Part shown: positions 25,548 to 33,686 of the stretch, piece after piece
Layout: each line of letters starts with the position of its first letter
Numbering within the stretch: the stretch's first letter is position 1
From: Brevibacterium jeotgali
GTDB taxonomy: Bacteria; Actinomycetota; Actinomycetes; Actinomycetales; Brevibacteriaceae
Direction: 5' to 3'
DNA length: 64,000 bases
NCBI RefSeq assembly: GCF_900169175.1
Contig: NZ_FXZM01000010.1
Location: forward strand, 62,001 to 126,000
Notes under the pieces: model-generated
The model's database searches: none
What the model was told of the DNA's origin: nothing
What the model saw: only the letters and a program-made list of their open reading frames with translations
Program-made: the position numbers and the translations under genes

Positions 25548-26971
25548 CGACTTCCAGGGACATCGTCCCGGCGGCCGATCTGGGCCGTGTGCATTTCATC
25601 GGGATCGGCGGCGCGGGCATGTCGGGGATCGCCCGGGTCATGCTGGCCCGCGGCATCGCTGTGTCCGGCAGCGACGCGCGCGATTCCGACGTGGTCACCG
25701 GACTCCGCGCACTGGGCGCGATGGTGACGATCGGCCACGCGGGGGACACCGTCGAGGACGTGGACACCGTGGTCGTCTCCTCCGCCATCCGCGACGATAA
25801 CCCGGAACTGGTGCGTGCACGGGGGCTGGGGCTGCGGGTGGTCCACCGCTCATCGGCGCTGGGTTCGCTGATGACGGACCGTCGGACCGTCGCCGTCGCA
25901 GGCACGCACGGGAAGACGACGACCACCTCGATGACGACGGTGGCACTCCAGGCGTGCGCCGCGGACCCCTCGTTCGTCATCGGGGGAGTCCTCACCGCCA
26001 CGGGTGCGAATGCGCACGAGGGCACCGGGGACGTCTTCGTCGCGGAGGCGGACGAATCGGACGGCTCATTCCTCCTCTACGAGCCGACGGTGGGCATCGT
26101 CACCAACGTCGAGGCCGACCACCTCGACCACTACGGCACCGCGGACGCGGTCACGGAGGCCTTCCGCGCGTTCGCCCGACGCACCGCGGAGGCGGGCGGC
26201 ACCCTCGTCGCCTGCCTCGATGATCCCGGTGCAGCAGGGATCGCTGCCTACGCCGCAGACCAGGGATGCGACGTGATCGGCTACGGTCTCGGTCCCTTCG
26301 ACGAGCAGACTGTCGCCGGACTGCGGGTCGCTGCGATCGCACCGGGCGGCTCGCAGGGTCAGGACCAGGACTTCACGATCACTGTCGGGGAGCGCTCCAT
26401 CCCCGTCGCGCTCCACCAGCCGGGGCACTACAACGCGCTGAATGCGACGGCCGCCGTGTGCAGCGCGCTGGCGCTCGGATACGCCCCGAAGGAGGCGGCA
26501 CAGGGGCTCGCCGGCTACCACGGCACCCGCCGCCGGTTCGAGTACCGGGGCCAGGGCTCGGGTGTGCGGGTCTTCGACGACTACGCCCACCATCCGACGG
26601 AGATCACAGCGCTGCTCACGGCGGCGAAGGACGTCGTCGATCCGGGGGGCCGCGTCCACGTCGTCTTCCAGCCCCACCTCTTCTCCCGCACGCAGAGCTT
26701 CCGGCGCGACTTCGGAATCGCGCTCGGCATCGCGGACGACGTGATCGTCCTCGACGTCTTCCCGGCCCGTGAGGACCCCGTGCCCGGAGTGACGGGTGCG
26801 ATCGTCGCGGATGAGGTGCCGCACGCCGGGGCAGTGTTCCTTCCCGCGTTCACGCAGGTGGTCCCGTATCTGCTCGAGCGCGTGCAGCCCGGTGACATCG
26901 TCCTGACGGTCGGAGCGGGCGACGTCACGGTGCTGGGCGCGGAGATCGTCGAGGCGCTCGGCGGCGCATGA
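25544..26971 (+). CDS. murC: UDP-MurNAc:L-alanine ligase
   Basis: A 475-residue ligase performing the first amino acid addition to UDP-MurNAc. The start region RVHFIGIGGAGMSGIARVM is the family dinucleotide-like fold; the ATP loop is VAGTHGKTTTTSM; EADESDGSF, NVEADHLDHY and FDDYAHHPTEI are the expected metal, substrate and C-domain motifs. Its placement after murG and before ftsQ is the standard actinobacterial order. Translation is probably coupled to both neighbours through 4-nt overlaps. Confidence 0.96.
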   Translation: MTTSRDIVPAADLGRVHFIGIGGAGMSGIARVMLARGIAVSGSDARDSDVVTGLRALGAMVTIGHAGDTVEDVDTVVVSSAIRDDNPELVRARGLGLRVVHRSSALGSLMTDRRTVAVAGTHGKTTTTSMTTVALQACAADPSFVIGGVLTATGANAHEGTGDVFVAEADESDGSFLLYEPTVGIVTNVEADHLDHYGTADAVTEAFRAFARRTAEAGGTLVACLDDPGAAGIAAYAADQGCDVIGYGLGPFDEQTVAGLRVAAIAPGGSQGQDQDFTITVGERSIPVALHQPGHYNALNATAAVCSALALGYAPKEAAQGLAGYHGTRRRFEYRGQGSGVRVFDDYAHHPTEITALLTAAKDVVDPGGRVHVVFQPHLFSRTQSFRRDFGIALGIADDVIVLDVFPAREDPVPGVTGAIVADEVPHAGAVFLPAFTQVVPYLLERVQPGDIVLTVGAGDVTVLGAEIVEALGGA

Positions 26972-27693
26972 GCACCGCCGTCGACCTCGGCGAGCTGCGC
27001 GCGTCCCGCCGCCGCACTGCGCTCCTGCGGTGGTCCATCGCGGTCGCGTCCCTGCTCGCGGTTGCGGGGATCGGAGCCGTCGCCTGGTACTCGCCGCTGC
27101 TGGCAGTCGAATCGGTCACCGCGGAGGGCGGAGGCATCGTCGATGCAGAGGCGGTGCGTGCGGACGTCGAAGAGCTCACTGCGGGCACGCCCCTGCCACG
27201 AGTCCGCACGGGTGGCCTGGCAGACGACCTCGAGGCCGAGCACTCGGCCGCGGCCGAGATCACAGTGTCGTACGCGGGTCCCCGCAGCCTCCACATCGTC
27301 GTCGTGGACCGCGAGCCCGTGGTGGCCGTGGTCGATGGCCGAGAAGCGGTCCGGTACGACGAGGACGGAGCGGCCATCGACACCATCCCCGCGGATGGAG
27401 TGGACGTGCCGACCCTCACCGTCGCGACGCAGGCGGACGCCGCTGCTGCGGCGAGGGACGGCGCGCGGCTGCTCACGGACATCGGGGGTAGACTCCCCGG
27501 TGAGATGGAGATGCTCGCCGTCGGCGCGACCGGCACCTACACTCTGCGGCTCACCACGGAGGCAGGGGAGGCCGAGATCGTCTTCGGCTCCGCGGAGGAC
27601 GCGCAGCGGAAGGCCCAGGTCGCCGCCGTGCTGCTCGACGACGGGCACGACACCATCGACGTCTCCGTCCCGGACGTCCCCACAGTCGGCTGA
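26968..27693 (+). CDS. ftsQ: Cell division protein FtsQ
   Basis: A 241-residue bitopic divisome protein. A short basic cytoplasmic tail is followed by a membrane helix (about 22-41), then the POTRA domain starting [18 protein letters not shown] and the FtsQ domain with [20 protein letters not shown] and [16 protein letters not shown]. It links the early Z-ring to FtsL/FtsW/FtsI. The start overlaps murC by 4 nt. It ends the tightly coupled part of the cluster; a 115-bp gap with its own promoter precedes ftsZ. Confidence 0.92.
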   Translation: MSTAVDLGELRASRRRTALLRWSIAVASLLAVAGIGAVAWYSPLLAVESVTAEGGGIVDAEAVRADVEELTAGTPLPRVRTGGLADDLEAEHSAAAEITVSYAGPRSLHIVVVDREPVVAVVDGREAVRYDEDGAAIDTIPADGVDVPTLTVATQADAAAAARDGARLLTDIGGRLPGEMEMLAVGATGTYTLRLTTEAGEAEIVFGSAEDAQRKAQVAAVLLDDGHDTIDVSVPDVPTVG

Positions 27694-27727
27694 GGCAAAC
27701 CCGGAGCCGACACTCCGCGTGGCGTCG

Positions 27728-27756
27728 TTGCACTCGGAGCACGGGGGCAATAGCGT
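27728..27756 (+). promoter_or_regulatory. Predicted ftsZ promoter
   Basis: TTGCAC (27728-27733), a 17-nt spacer, and TAGCGT (27751-27756) match the -35/-10 pattern of the principal sigma factor. The predicted transcript starts near 27763, about 46 nt before the ftsZ GTG, and would uncouple ftsZ from the upstream operon. Confidence 0.62.
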
Positions 27757-27808
27757 CGACCACAGATTGCATTACGCCCATTCCCCAGGGTCGAAAGAGG
27801 AAACCGAC

Positions 27809-28990
27809 GTGGCTGAATTCCAGAGCGCAGGAGCAGACATCAAGGTCGCCGGCTGCGGCGGCGGCGGTGTGAATGCCGTCCAGCGAATGATCGACGTGGG
27901 TCTGCGCGGCGTCGAATTCATCGCCATCAACACCGACGCGCAGGCGCTTCTCCTGTCCGAGGCCGATCTCAAGCTGGAGATCGGCCGTGAGCTCACCCGC
28001 GGACTGGGTGCCGGAGCGGATCCGGAGGTGGGCCGCAAGGCTGCTGAAGACTCGGAGGACGCGATCCGGGAGGCGCTCGACGGCGCGGACATGGTGTTCG
28101 TCACCGCGGGAGAGGGCGGCGGCACCGGCACCGGTGCGGCACCCGTCGTCGCGCGCATCGCGCGCTCGCTCGGTGCGCTGACGATCGGCATCGTCACCCG
28201 TCCCTTCACCTTCGAGGGCCGTCGCCGCTCCGCTCAGGCGGAAGCGGGGATCAGGACCCTCCGTGAAGAGGTCGACACCCTCATCGTCATCCCGAACGAC
28301 CGACTCCTGTCGATCTCCGACCGCAACGTGTCGCTGCTGGAAGCCTTCAACTCCGCAGACGAAGTGCTCCGGTCGGGAGTGCAGGGCATCACGGACGTCA
28401 TCGCGGTGCCGGGAATCATCAACCTCGACTTCGCCGATGTGAAGTCGGTCATGCAGAACGCCGGCACGGCTCTCATGGGCATAGGCTCCGCCACCGGCGA
28501 GGACCGTTCGGTCCAAGCCGCTGAGGCCGCGATCGCCTCGCCTCTGCTCGAAGCGAGCATCGAAGGTGCGCACGGCGTGCTGTTCTACGTGCAGGGCGGG
28601 TCCGACCTCGGAATCTTCGAGGTCAACGAAGCAGCGCGGCTCGTGCAGGAGGCGGCGCACCCTGAAGCGAACATCATCTTCGGTGCTGTGATCGACGACA
28701 ACATCGGCGATGAGTGCCGCATCACCGTCATCGCGGCCGGTTTCGACACACCGGCCTCGGAGACGCAGGATATGCGGACGCTCGGGCGCGCAGATGAACG
28801 CCCAGCCGTCGCAGAGGCCGCCTTCGAAGAGCCCGTCGCAGAAGAGCCCGAGCAGCCGATCCGCGAGGAGGCGCCTCAGGTGCAGAGCATCGCGCCGGAG
28901 CGGAATCGGGACCTGCCTCGTTCGCTGCCGGATGAGACCCCGACGAGGTTCGACAACTCCGACCTCGACATCCCGGACTTCCTCAAGTGA
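27809..28990 (+). CDS. ftsZ: Cell division GTPase FtsZ
   Basis: A 393-residue tubulin-like GTPase that polymerises into the Z-ring. The G-box [12 protein letters not shown] (GGGTGTG at 103-109) and the T7 synergy loop [11 protein letters not shown] (about 205-215) are intact. The C-terminus has an acidic, Pro/Glu-rich linker and ends with the actinobacterial tail DLDIPDFLK, the site SepF and other partners bind. The start is GTG 27809 with GAGG upstream (AAAGAGGAAACC); the open frame continues upstream into ftsQ in another frame and has no better start. Confidence 0.97.
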   Translation: MAEFQSAGADIKVAGCGGGGVNAVQRMIDVGLRGVEFIAINTDAQALLLSEADLKLEIGRELTRGLGAGADPEVGRKAAEDSEDAIREALDGADMVFVTAGEGGGTGTGAAPVVARIARSLGALTIGIVTRPFTFEGRRRSAQAEAGIRTLREEVDTLIVIPNDRLLSISDRNVSLLEAFNSADEVLRSGVQGITDVIAVPGIINLDFADVKSVMQNAGTALMGIGSATGEDRSVQAAEAAIASPLLEASIEGAHGVLFYVQGGSDLGIFEVNEAARLVQEAAHPEANIIFGAVIDDNIGDECRITVIAAGFDTPASETQDMRTLGRADERPAVAEAAFEEPVAEEPEQPIREEAPQVQSIAPERNRDLPRSLPDETPTRFDNSDLDIPDFLK

Positions 28991-29050
28991 GGTAGAGGGC
29001 CTGACCGGGCCAGAGCTGGTCGGAAACGGCAGCGACCGCCCGGGACGGAC

Positions 29051-29072
29051 GATCGGGACGAGGGTCCCGATC
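29051..29072. terminator. Hairpin between ftsZ and pgeF
   Basis: GATCGGGAC, 4-nt loop, GTCCCGATC: a 9-bp perfect stem in the 105-bp gap after ftsZ, ending 23 nt before the pgeF start. No T tract follows, so it may lower readthrough or protect an RNA end rather than terminate fully. Confidence 0.45.
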
Positions 29073-29095
29073 AGCGTGCATGAGTGGGAGGCGCT

Positions 29096-29881
29096 GTGCT
29101 GCTGAGCCGAGTGGAGCTGGCAGGCGCGGCAGGTCGTGTCCGCATGGCATTCACCGATCGCAACGGAGGCTACGGCCACGGGGCGTTCGGATCCTTCAAC
29201 CTCGCCCTGCATGTCGGAGACGAGCCCGCGCTCGTGACTGCGAATCGCAGTCTGCTCGGTCAGGCGCTGGGCATCGACAGGATCTCCTTCGTGGAGCAGG
29301 TGCACGGCACAGCAGTGCACGACGTGACCTCTGACGCCGCCGCCTCCGCCGGGCTCGGGGGAGGCGCTGCATCTGAGGCGGTCGAAGCGGATGCGCAGGT
29401 GTCCGACTCTGCGGATGTGGGGCTCGCCATCCTGGTGGCTGACTGCACGCCCGTGCTCCTCGCGGATCCCGATGCCGGTGTCATCGGCGCGGTGCATGCG
29501 GGCCGGCGGGGGATGGTCGACGGCATCGTGGCCGCCACCGTCGACCGCATGCGTGCACGGGGGGCGAAGAGCATCGCGGCCGCGATCGGGCCGTCGATCG
29601 GGCCACGGCGATACGAGGTCCCGAAGGCCATGCGCGACGAGGTGTCCGCTGTGGAGCCGGTGACCGCGTCAGTGACGCGACTGGGCACACCGGCGCTGGA
29701 TGTGGCGGCGGGAGTCGCGGAGCAGCTTGTGCGGGAGGGCGTGTCGATCCGGTACTGGTCGCCGCGCTGCACGCTCGAGTCGCAGGATCTGTTCTCCTAC
29801 CGCCGAGACGGGACCACTGGTCGATTCGCCGGAGTCGTCTGGCTGTCGACCCCCGAGGGAGCGACACGCCCGCCCGCCTGA
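29096..29881 (+). CDS. pgeF: PgeF/YfiH-family multicopper-type protein (laccase domain)
   Basis: A 261-residue protein of the YfiH/PgeF family, which in E. coli edits wrongly built UDP-MurNAc peptides and elsewhere has purine nucleosidase-type activity. Metal ligands are visible in FVEQVHGTAVHD (H70), LVADCTPVLLADPDAG (C117) and GAVHAGRRGMVDG (H134). A Gly/Ala-rich insert lies at about 81-98. GTG 29096 is preferred because GGGAGG is 4 nt upstream; GTG 29084 would add four residues. Conserved placement between ftsZ and sepF supports a link with wall precursor quality. Confidence 0.85.
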   Translation: MLLSRVELAGAAGRVRMAFTDRNGGYGHGAFGSFNLALHVGDEPALVTANRSLLGQALGIDRISFVEQVHGTAVHDVTSDAAASAGLGGGAASEAVEADAQVSDSADVGLAILVADCTPVLLADPDAGVIGAVHAGRRGMVDGIVAATVDRMRARGAKSIAAAIGPSIGPRRYEVPKAMRDEVSAVEPVTASVTRLGTPALDVAAGVAEQLVREGVSIRYWSPRCTLESQDLFSYRRDGTTGRFAGVVWLSTPEGATRPPA

Positions 29882-29904
29882 GCTGTCGGTGTGCTGTGCT
29901 CCGG

Positions 29905-29910
29905 TAGTTT
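29905..29910 (+). promoter_or_regulatory. Possible -10 for sepF
   Basis: TAGTTT lies 50 nt before the sepF ATG in the 79-bp gap after pgeF; no convincing -35 is seen. The call is weak. Confidence 0.3.
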
Positions 29911-29960
29911 CATGGGAGGGGATCACAAGGCTCCGCGCGAGCACAGCCGAAGGAGACGAT

Positions 29961-30482
29961 ATGTCCGCAATGCGCAAGGTCGCCAGCTACCTCGGCTTCG
30001 TCGAGGACGAGGACGACCCGCGCCTGTCTGAAGGCGCGAACCGTGACAGATATGAAGAGTTCCACGACGTGGGCGATTCGGGGGAGCACCTGACCGCACA
30101 CGATGACTACGATTCCGCGCCCGTCATCGAGGAGCCGGCGGCGACGGTGTCGCCGATCCGCTCGTCGGTGCGACCTGTGGAGTCGGCCGCTCCGGGATCG
30201 CTGCACACGATCCGCACGATCCACCCTCGGAGCTACAACGATGCCAAGGCGATCGGACAGGCCTTCCGGGACGGGGTGCCGGTGATCATGGACCTCTCTG
30301 CGATGGACGACGCGAACTCGAAGAGGCTCGTCGACTTCTCCGCCGGTCTGATCTTCGGTCTGCACGGCTCCATCGAGAAGGTGACGGGGAACGTGTTCCT
30401 CCTCAGCCCGGAGCGCATCACCGTGACGACGGAGACCGAGGAGCGTCCCGACGAACAGGCGAGCTTCTTCAACCAGAGCTGA
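29961..30482 (+). CDS. sepF: Cell division protein SepF
   Basis: A 173-residue FtsZ-binding protein that tethers the Z-ring to the membrane, essential in actinobacteria lacking FtsA and ZipA. The N-terminal amphipathic helix MSAMRKVASYLGFVEDED is the membrane anchor. A disordered acidic linker follows, and the SepF core (about 85-165) contains HPRSYNDAKAIGQAFRDG, VIMDLSAMDDANSKRLVDF and GNVFLLSP. AAGGAG precedes the ATG. The open frame extends far upstream but homology begins at this Met. Confidence 0.95.
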   Translation: MSAMRKVASYLGFVEDEDDPRLSEGANRDRYEEFHDVGDSGEHLTAHDDYDSAPVIEEPAATVSPIRSSVRPVESAAPGSLHTIRTIHPRSYNDAKAIGQAFRDGVPVIMDLSAMDDANSKRLVDFSAGLIFGLHGSIEKVTGNVFLLSPERITVTTETEERPDEQASFFNQS

Positions 30483-30521
30483 ACCAGCGGCCCTGAGCAC
30501 CGCGGATGAAAGAATTCCCAG

Positions 30522-30572
30522 GATGGCGGACTACAGTCGGTAGTCCGCCATCTGTGCACGTTCGGACGTGCA
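30522..30572. terminator. Two strong hairpins between sepF and yggT
   Basis: The first stem is GATGGCGGACTAC, 5-nt loop, GTAGTCCGCCATC (30522-30552): 13 bp, perfect. The second is TGCACGT, TCGG loop, ACGTGCA (30555-30572). They lie 40 nt after the sepF stop and 43 nt before the yggT GTG, without a T tract. They may terminate, attenuate or process the transcript. Confidence 0.6.
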
Positions 30573-30614
30573 GCGGTGGACGAGGTGCCCTCGCCGACGA
30601 TTGAAAGTGACACT

Positions 30615-30917
30615 GTGCTCAGCGCCATCCTCACCCTTGCAGGTACCCTGCTCAACCTCTACGTATTCGTGCTGCTGGCCCGTGTGGTGATCGACCTGAT
30701 CCAGGTCTTCGCACGCGAATGGCGGCCGTCGGGCTTCCTGCTCGTCCTGTGCGAGTTCGTCTATACACTGACCGATCCGCCAGTGCGCTTCGTGCGCCGT
30801 TTCATCCCGCCCCTGCGTCTGGGGGGCGTTGCGCTGGACCTGGGATTCATCATCGTGTTCATCGGTGTGCAATTCATCGCGAGCTGGTTCTACTACCTTG
30901 CGGCAGTCGTCGCCTGA
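30615..30917 (+). CDS. YggT family membrane protein
   Basis: A 100-residue membrane protein with two helices (about 4-26 and 72-96) separated by a loop with the family pattern LTDPPVRFVRRFIPPLRLGGVALD. It is a constant member of the sepF-divIVA end of the dcw cluster; a role in osmotic or cell-shape homeostasis has been suggested for the family but nothing is certain. GTG 30615 fits the length of homologues; GTG 30576 would add 13 polar residues in front and has no better ribosome site. Confidence 0.88.
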   Translation: MLSAILTLAGTLLNLYVFVLLARVVIDLIQVFAREWRPSGFLLVLCEFVYTLTDPPVRFVRRFIPPLRLGGVALDLGFIIVFIGVQFIASWFYYLAAVVA

Positions 30918-30960
30918 GGACCGCGGTGATCAGAGGCCGCGCACACCGGCGAGTCTGCGC

Positions 30961-30989
30961 AAGACACAGCCATAGTGATGCGGTATCGT
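30961..30989 (+). promoter_or_regulatory. Predicted divIVA promoter
   Basis: AAGACA (30961-30966), 17-nt spacer, TATCGT (30984-30989); predicted start near 30996, about 56 nt before the divIVA ATG. Confidence 0.5.
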
Positions 30990-31051
30990 GACAATCAGCT
31001 CGGCTGTCACCAGTCGAAGTGCCACATTGTTGTCGAGAAGAGGTTGGCCTC

Positions 31052-31864
31052 ATGGCGCTTACGCCAGAAGACGTAGTGAACAAGCGGTTCCAGCATGTCA
31101 AGTTCCGCGATGGGTACGACCAGGACGAAGTCGACGACTTCCTGGATGAAGTCGTCGTTGAGCTGCGTCGCCTCTATCAGGAGAACGACGAGCTGAAGCA
31201 GAAGCTGTCTGCGGCAGAATCCCGTGCCGGTGAGACCGATTCGGGCGCTCCTGCTGCGCCGCAGGCGTCGGAGGATCCCCAGGCGACACAGGCCATGCCC
31301 GCGGCGGTACCCGCAGAGTCGGCGCAGGCTCCTGCGTGGGGCGCGACCCCGGCAGAGCCCGAGGCCTCGGCAGGGCCGGCAACCCCGGCAGAGCCGGAGG
31401 CTCCGGCAGAGCCGGCTGCACCGCTGGTCGCTCCGCAGGAGTCCCAGGCCGCAGTCGAGGAACCGCAGGCAGAGCCGGCGGCTCCCACACAGGCCCCGGA
31501 CGCCTCAGCGCTCTCCGCGGCACCCTCCGGCAACGACTCGCACGGACTCATCGCACTCGCTCAGCGAGTGCACGACGAGCACGTGTCCGAAGGCGAGCGC
31601 AAGCGCGACGAGCTGATCGCCGAAGCAGAGACTCGCGCGACGTCCATCGTGGGCGACGCAGAGAAGAAGCGCGACGATACGCTCACCAGCCTCGAGACCC
31701 AGAAGTCGGATCTGCAGCGTGAGATCGACACGCTGCAGAACTTCGAGCGCCAGTACCGCACTCGTCTCAAGAGCTACCTCACGGATCAGCTGCGAGACCT
31801 GGAGAACTCCGGTTCTCTGGCTCCGGAGACACTCGGAGACAGCGCGGCGCGCCGCTCCATCTGA
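31052..31864 (+). CDS. divIVA: DivIVA/Wag31 polar growth and division protein
   Basis: A 270-residue coiled-coil scaffold that marks curved membrane and poles and recruits the wall-synthesis machinery in actinobacteria. The N-terminal membrane-binding domain is intact: MALTPEDVVNKRFQHVKFRD followed by GYDQDEVDDFLDEVV and a short coil to about residue 52. A long Pro/Ala/Glu linker (about 55-165) with repeated PAEPEA-type units follows, then a second coiled coil (about 170-245) rich in Glu/Lys/Arg. AGAGG precedes the ATG. The linker is longer and more repetitive than usual. A strong terminator follows directly, so this ends the cluster. Confidence 0.95.
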   Translation: MALTPEDVVNKRFQHVKFRDGYDQDEVDDFLDEVVVELRRLYQENDELKQKLSAAESRAGETDSGAPAAPQASEDPQATQAMPAAVPAESAQAPAWGATPAEPEASAGPATPAEPEAPAEPAAPLVAPQESQAAVEEPQAEPAAPTQAPDASALSAAPSGNDSHGLIALAQRVHDEHVSEGERKRDELIAEAETRATSIVGDAEKKRDDTLTSLETQKSDLQREIDTLQNFERQYRTRLKSYLTDQLRDLENSGSLAPETLGDSAARRSI

Positions 31865-31901
31865 CGCGGGCGGAGGCGACTCCGTCCTTCGCACCCACAC
31901 G

Positions 31902-31933
31902 AGGGGTCCCGGCCGAACACGGCCGGGGCCCCT
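31902..31933 (+). terminator. Intrinsic-type terminator after divIVA
   Basis: AGGGGTCCCGGCCG pairs with CGGCCGGGGCCCCT around an AACA loop (14 bp with one G-U pair), followed by TTCG. It lies 38 nt past the divIVA stop and closes the dcw region. Confidence 0.75.
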
Positions 31934-31991
31934 TCGCATTCACCGCGACCGTGGTCGCCGCTCCCTGAACATCCCGGAGTGGCCGACCGCC

Positions 31992-31997
31992 TAGGAT
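31992..31997 (+). promoter_or_regulatory. -10 element of lspA-rluD
   Basis: TAGGAT in the 185-bp gap, 53 nt before the lspA ATG. No clear -35 is found at 16-18 nt. Confidence 0.42.
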
Positions 31998-32049
31998 GTG
32001 GGAGCACCGATCGGTGGTGAGGCCCGACTGAGAACACGAGAGGACCACG

Positions 32050-32688
32050 ATGACCCTTGGCTCTGCGCGGACGGATGTGCCCGCTGGTGGACGGGCGCTG
32101 CGCGTCGTGCTCTGTGCGGTCGCCGCGACGGTCATCGTCGTCGACCAGGCGACGAAGCAGATCGCGGTCGCTCTGCTCGAGGGCGAACCGCGTGTCCCTG
32201 TGCTCGGCGAGTGGGCCGGATTCCTCTTCCACCGCAACGACGGAGCGGCCTTCGGCATGGGAGCGAACGCGACATGGGTCTTCACCGTCATCGCGCTGGT
32301 CGTGTTCGTGGCGATCCTGTGGGCGGGACGGCGCCTCGGTTCGCGCGCGTGGGCGTGGGCTCTCGGACTTCTGCTCGGCGGCCTCACCGGCAATCTGATC
32401 GATCGGCTGGCCAGGCCCCCCGAGTTCTTCCACGGAGCCGTCGTCGATTTCATCGACCTGTACTTCTTCGTGTGCAACGTCGCGGACATAGCGATCACCG
32501 GAGCGGCGGCGCTGCTGATACTCGCCTCGTTCCGGGGGATCGGATTGGATGGTCGGCTGGAGTCGGAGCGCGAGGCGGAGCGGAACGCAGAGAACACGGC
32601 GTCGGCGGCACTCGCCGATGCGGATCGAGGACCCGGGCCGGTCGGCGAGGCCGGCGCGGGCGAGGACGAAGAGGAGAGCACACGATGA
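32050..32688 (+). CDS. lspA: Lipoprotein signal peptidase (signal peptidase II)
   Basis: A 212-residue aspartyl membrane protease that removes signal peptides from prolipoproteins. Four membrane helices are visible. The catalytic pair is D133 in [12 protein letters not shown] and D146 in CNVADIAIT; the family NDGAAFGM and [11 protein letters not shown] motifs are present. A hydrophilic tail of about 45 residues (Glu/Arg/Ala/Gly) after the last helix makes it longer than typical enzymes. The two lipoproteins in this window (genes at 5790-6329 and 46820-47710) are expected substrates. The stop overlaps the pseudouridine synthase start by 4 nt. Confidence 0.94.
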   Translation: MTLGSARTDVPAGGRALRVVLCAVAATVIVVDQATKQIAVALLEGEPRVPVLGEWAGFLFHRNDGAAFGMGANATWVFTVIALVVFVAILWAGRRLGSRAWAWALGLLLGGLTGNLIDRLARPPEFFHGAVVDFIDLYFFVCNVADIAITGAAALLILASFRGIGLDGRLESEREAERNAENTASAALADADRGPGPVGEAGAGEDEEESTR

Positions 32689-33614
32689 CCACACGGTCGC
32701 TGTTCGTGCCAGAGGGCTTGGACGGAGAACGCATCGATACCGCCCTGTCGCGGGCGCTCGGCCTGTCGCGGAGCGTCGCGGCGCAGATCGCCCAGGACGG
32801 GGGAGTCGAGCAGGACGGTCTGCGTGTGGGGAAGTCTGACCGTGCGCTGTCGGGCGCTCGACTCGATGTCGTACTGCCGGAACCGGAGCGACCCCTGGAG
32901 ATCGTGGCCGAACCGGTCCCCGGCATGTCGATCATCCACGAGGACGATGCGATGGTCGTGGTCGACAAGCCGGTGGGAGTAGCCGCTCACGCGGCTGCCG
33001 GCTGGCACGGCCCCACGGTCATCGGCGGTCTGGCTGCGGCGGGGCACCGGGTCGCGACCTCGGGCGCAGCGGAGCGGCAGGGGATCGTGCAGCGTCTGGA
33101 TGTGGGGACCTCCGGCGTGATGGTCGTCGCCAAGGGCGAGCGCGCATACTCGGTCCTCAAGCGCGCCTTCAAGGAGCGCACGGTGTCGAAGACCTACCAC
33201 GCGCTCGTCCAGGGTCTGCCCGATCCGGTCGTCGGCACCATCGAGGCCCCGATCGGCCGCAACCCGCGTCGGGATGGTCTCTACGCGGTCCGCAGTGACG
33301 GCAAGCATGCCGTGACCCACTACAAGGTCCTCGAGGCGTTCCGCTCTGCGAGCCTGGTGGAGGTGGACCTGGAGACAGGGCGCACCCACCAGATCCGCGT
33401 CCACATGTCCGCGACCAAGCACCCCTGCTGCGGTGATCTCCCCTACGGAGCGGACCCGGCGCTGGCGGAGCGGCTGGGGCTCACTCGACAATGGCTGCAC
33501 GCGATGCGGCTCGGCATCGAACATCCGGAGACGGGTGAGTGGATGGAGTTCGAGAGCCAGTACCCGCAGGACCTCCGGGAGGCTCTCGACACTCTCGAGG
33601 CCGCTCAGGGATGA
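32685..33614 (+). CDS. RluA/RluD-family pseudouridine synthase
   Basis: A 309-residue RNA-modifying enzyme that isomerises uridines in 23S rRNA. An N-terminal S4 domain (about 10-70) includes [17 protein letters not shown]; the catalytic aspartate is D139 in [16 protein letters not shown] (most family members read HRLD). KTYHALVQG and [12 protein letters not shown] complete the RluA pattern. The lspA-rluD pair is widely conserved. Symbol rluD is often used, but the exact uridines modified cannot be told from sequence. Confidence 0.92.
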   Translation: MTTRSLFVPEGLDGERIDTALSRALGLSRSVAAQIAQDGGVEQDGLRVGKSDRALSGARLDVVLPEPERPLEIVAEPVPGMSIIHEDDAMVVVDKPVGVAAHAAAGWHGPTVIGGLAAAGHRVATSGAAERQGIVQRLDVGTSGVMVVAKGERAYSVLKRAFKERTVSKTYHALVQGLPDPVVGTIEAPIGRNPRRDGLYAVRSDGKHAVTHYKVLEAFRSASLVEVDLETGRTHQIRVHMSATKHPCCGDLPYGADPALAERLGLTRQWLHAMRLGIEHPETGEWMEFESQYPQDLREALDTLEAAQG

Positions 33615-33627
33615 CGTTCGCACGTCA

Positions 33628-33644
33628 GCGATGCGCGGCATCGC
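33628..33644. other. Small hairpin between rluD-type gene and dnaE
   Basis: GCGATGC, 3-nt loop, GCATCGC, 13 nt after the stop and 43 nt before the chosen dnaE ATG. It may be a weak terminator. Confidence 0.35.
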
Positions 33645-33686
33645 AGCACGATGGCACGGCGACAGAGACAGGAAGAGCACGACGCG

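Noticed and set aside
27551-29497. 648-codon antisense frame over ftsZ
   Set aside because: It covers conserved ftsZ and pgeF codons, is rich in Arg/His/Asp as expected from complement of GC-rich genes, and matches no family.
31300-31530. Repeated Pro/Ala/Glu codons in divIVA as a CRISPR-like or satellite array
   Set aside because: The repeats are in frame, degenerate and encode the linker between two coiled coils; they are a protein low-complexity region.
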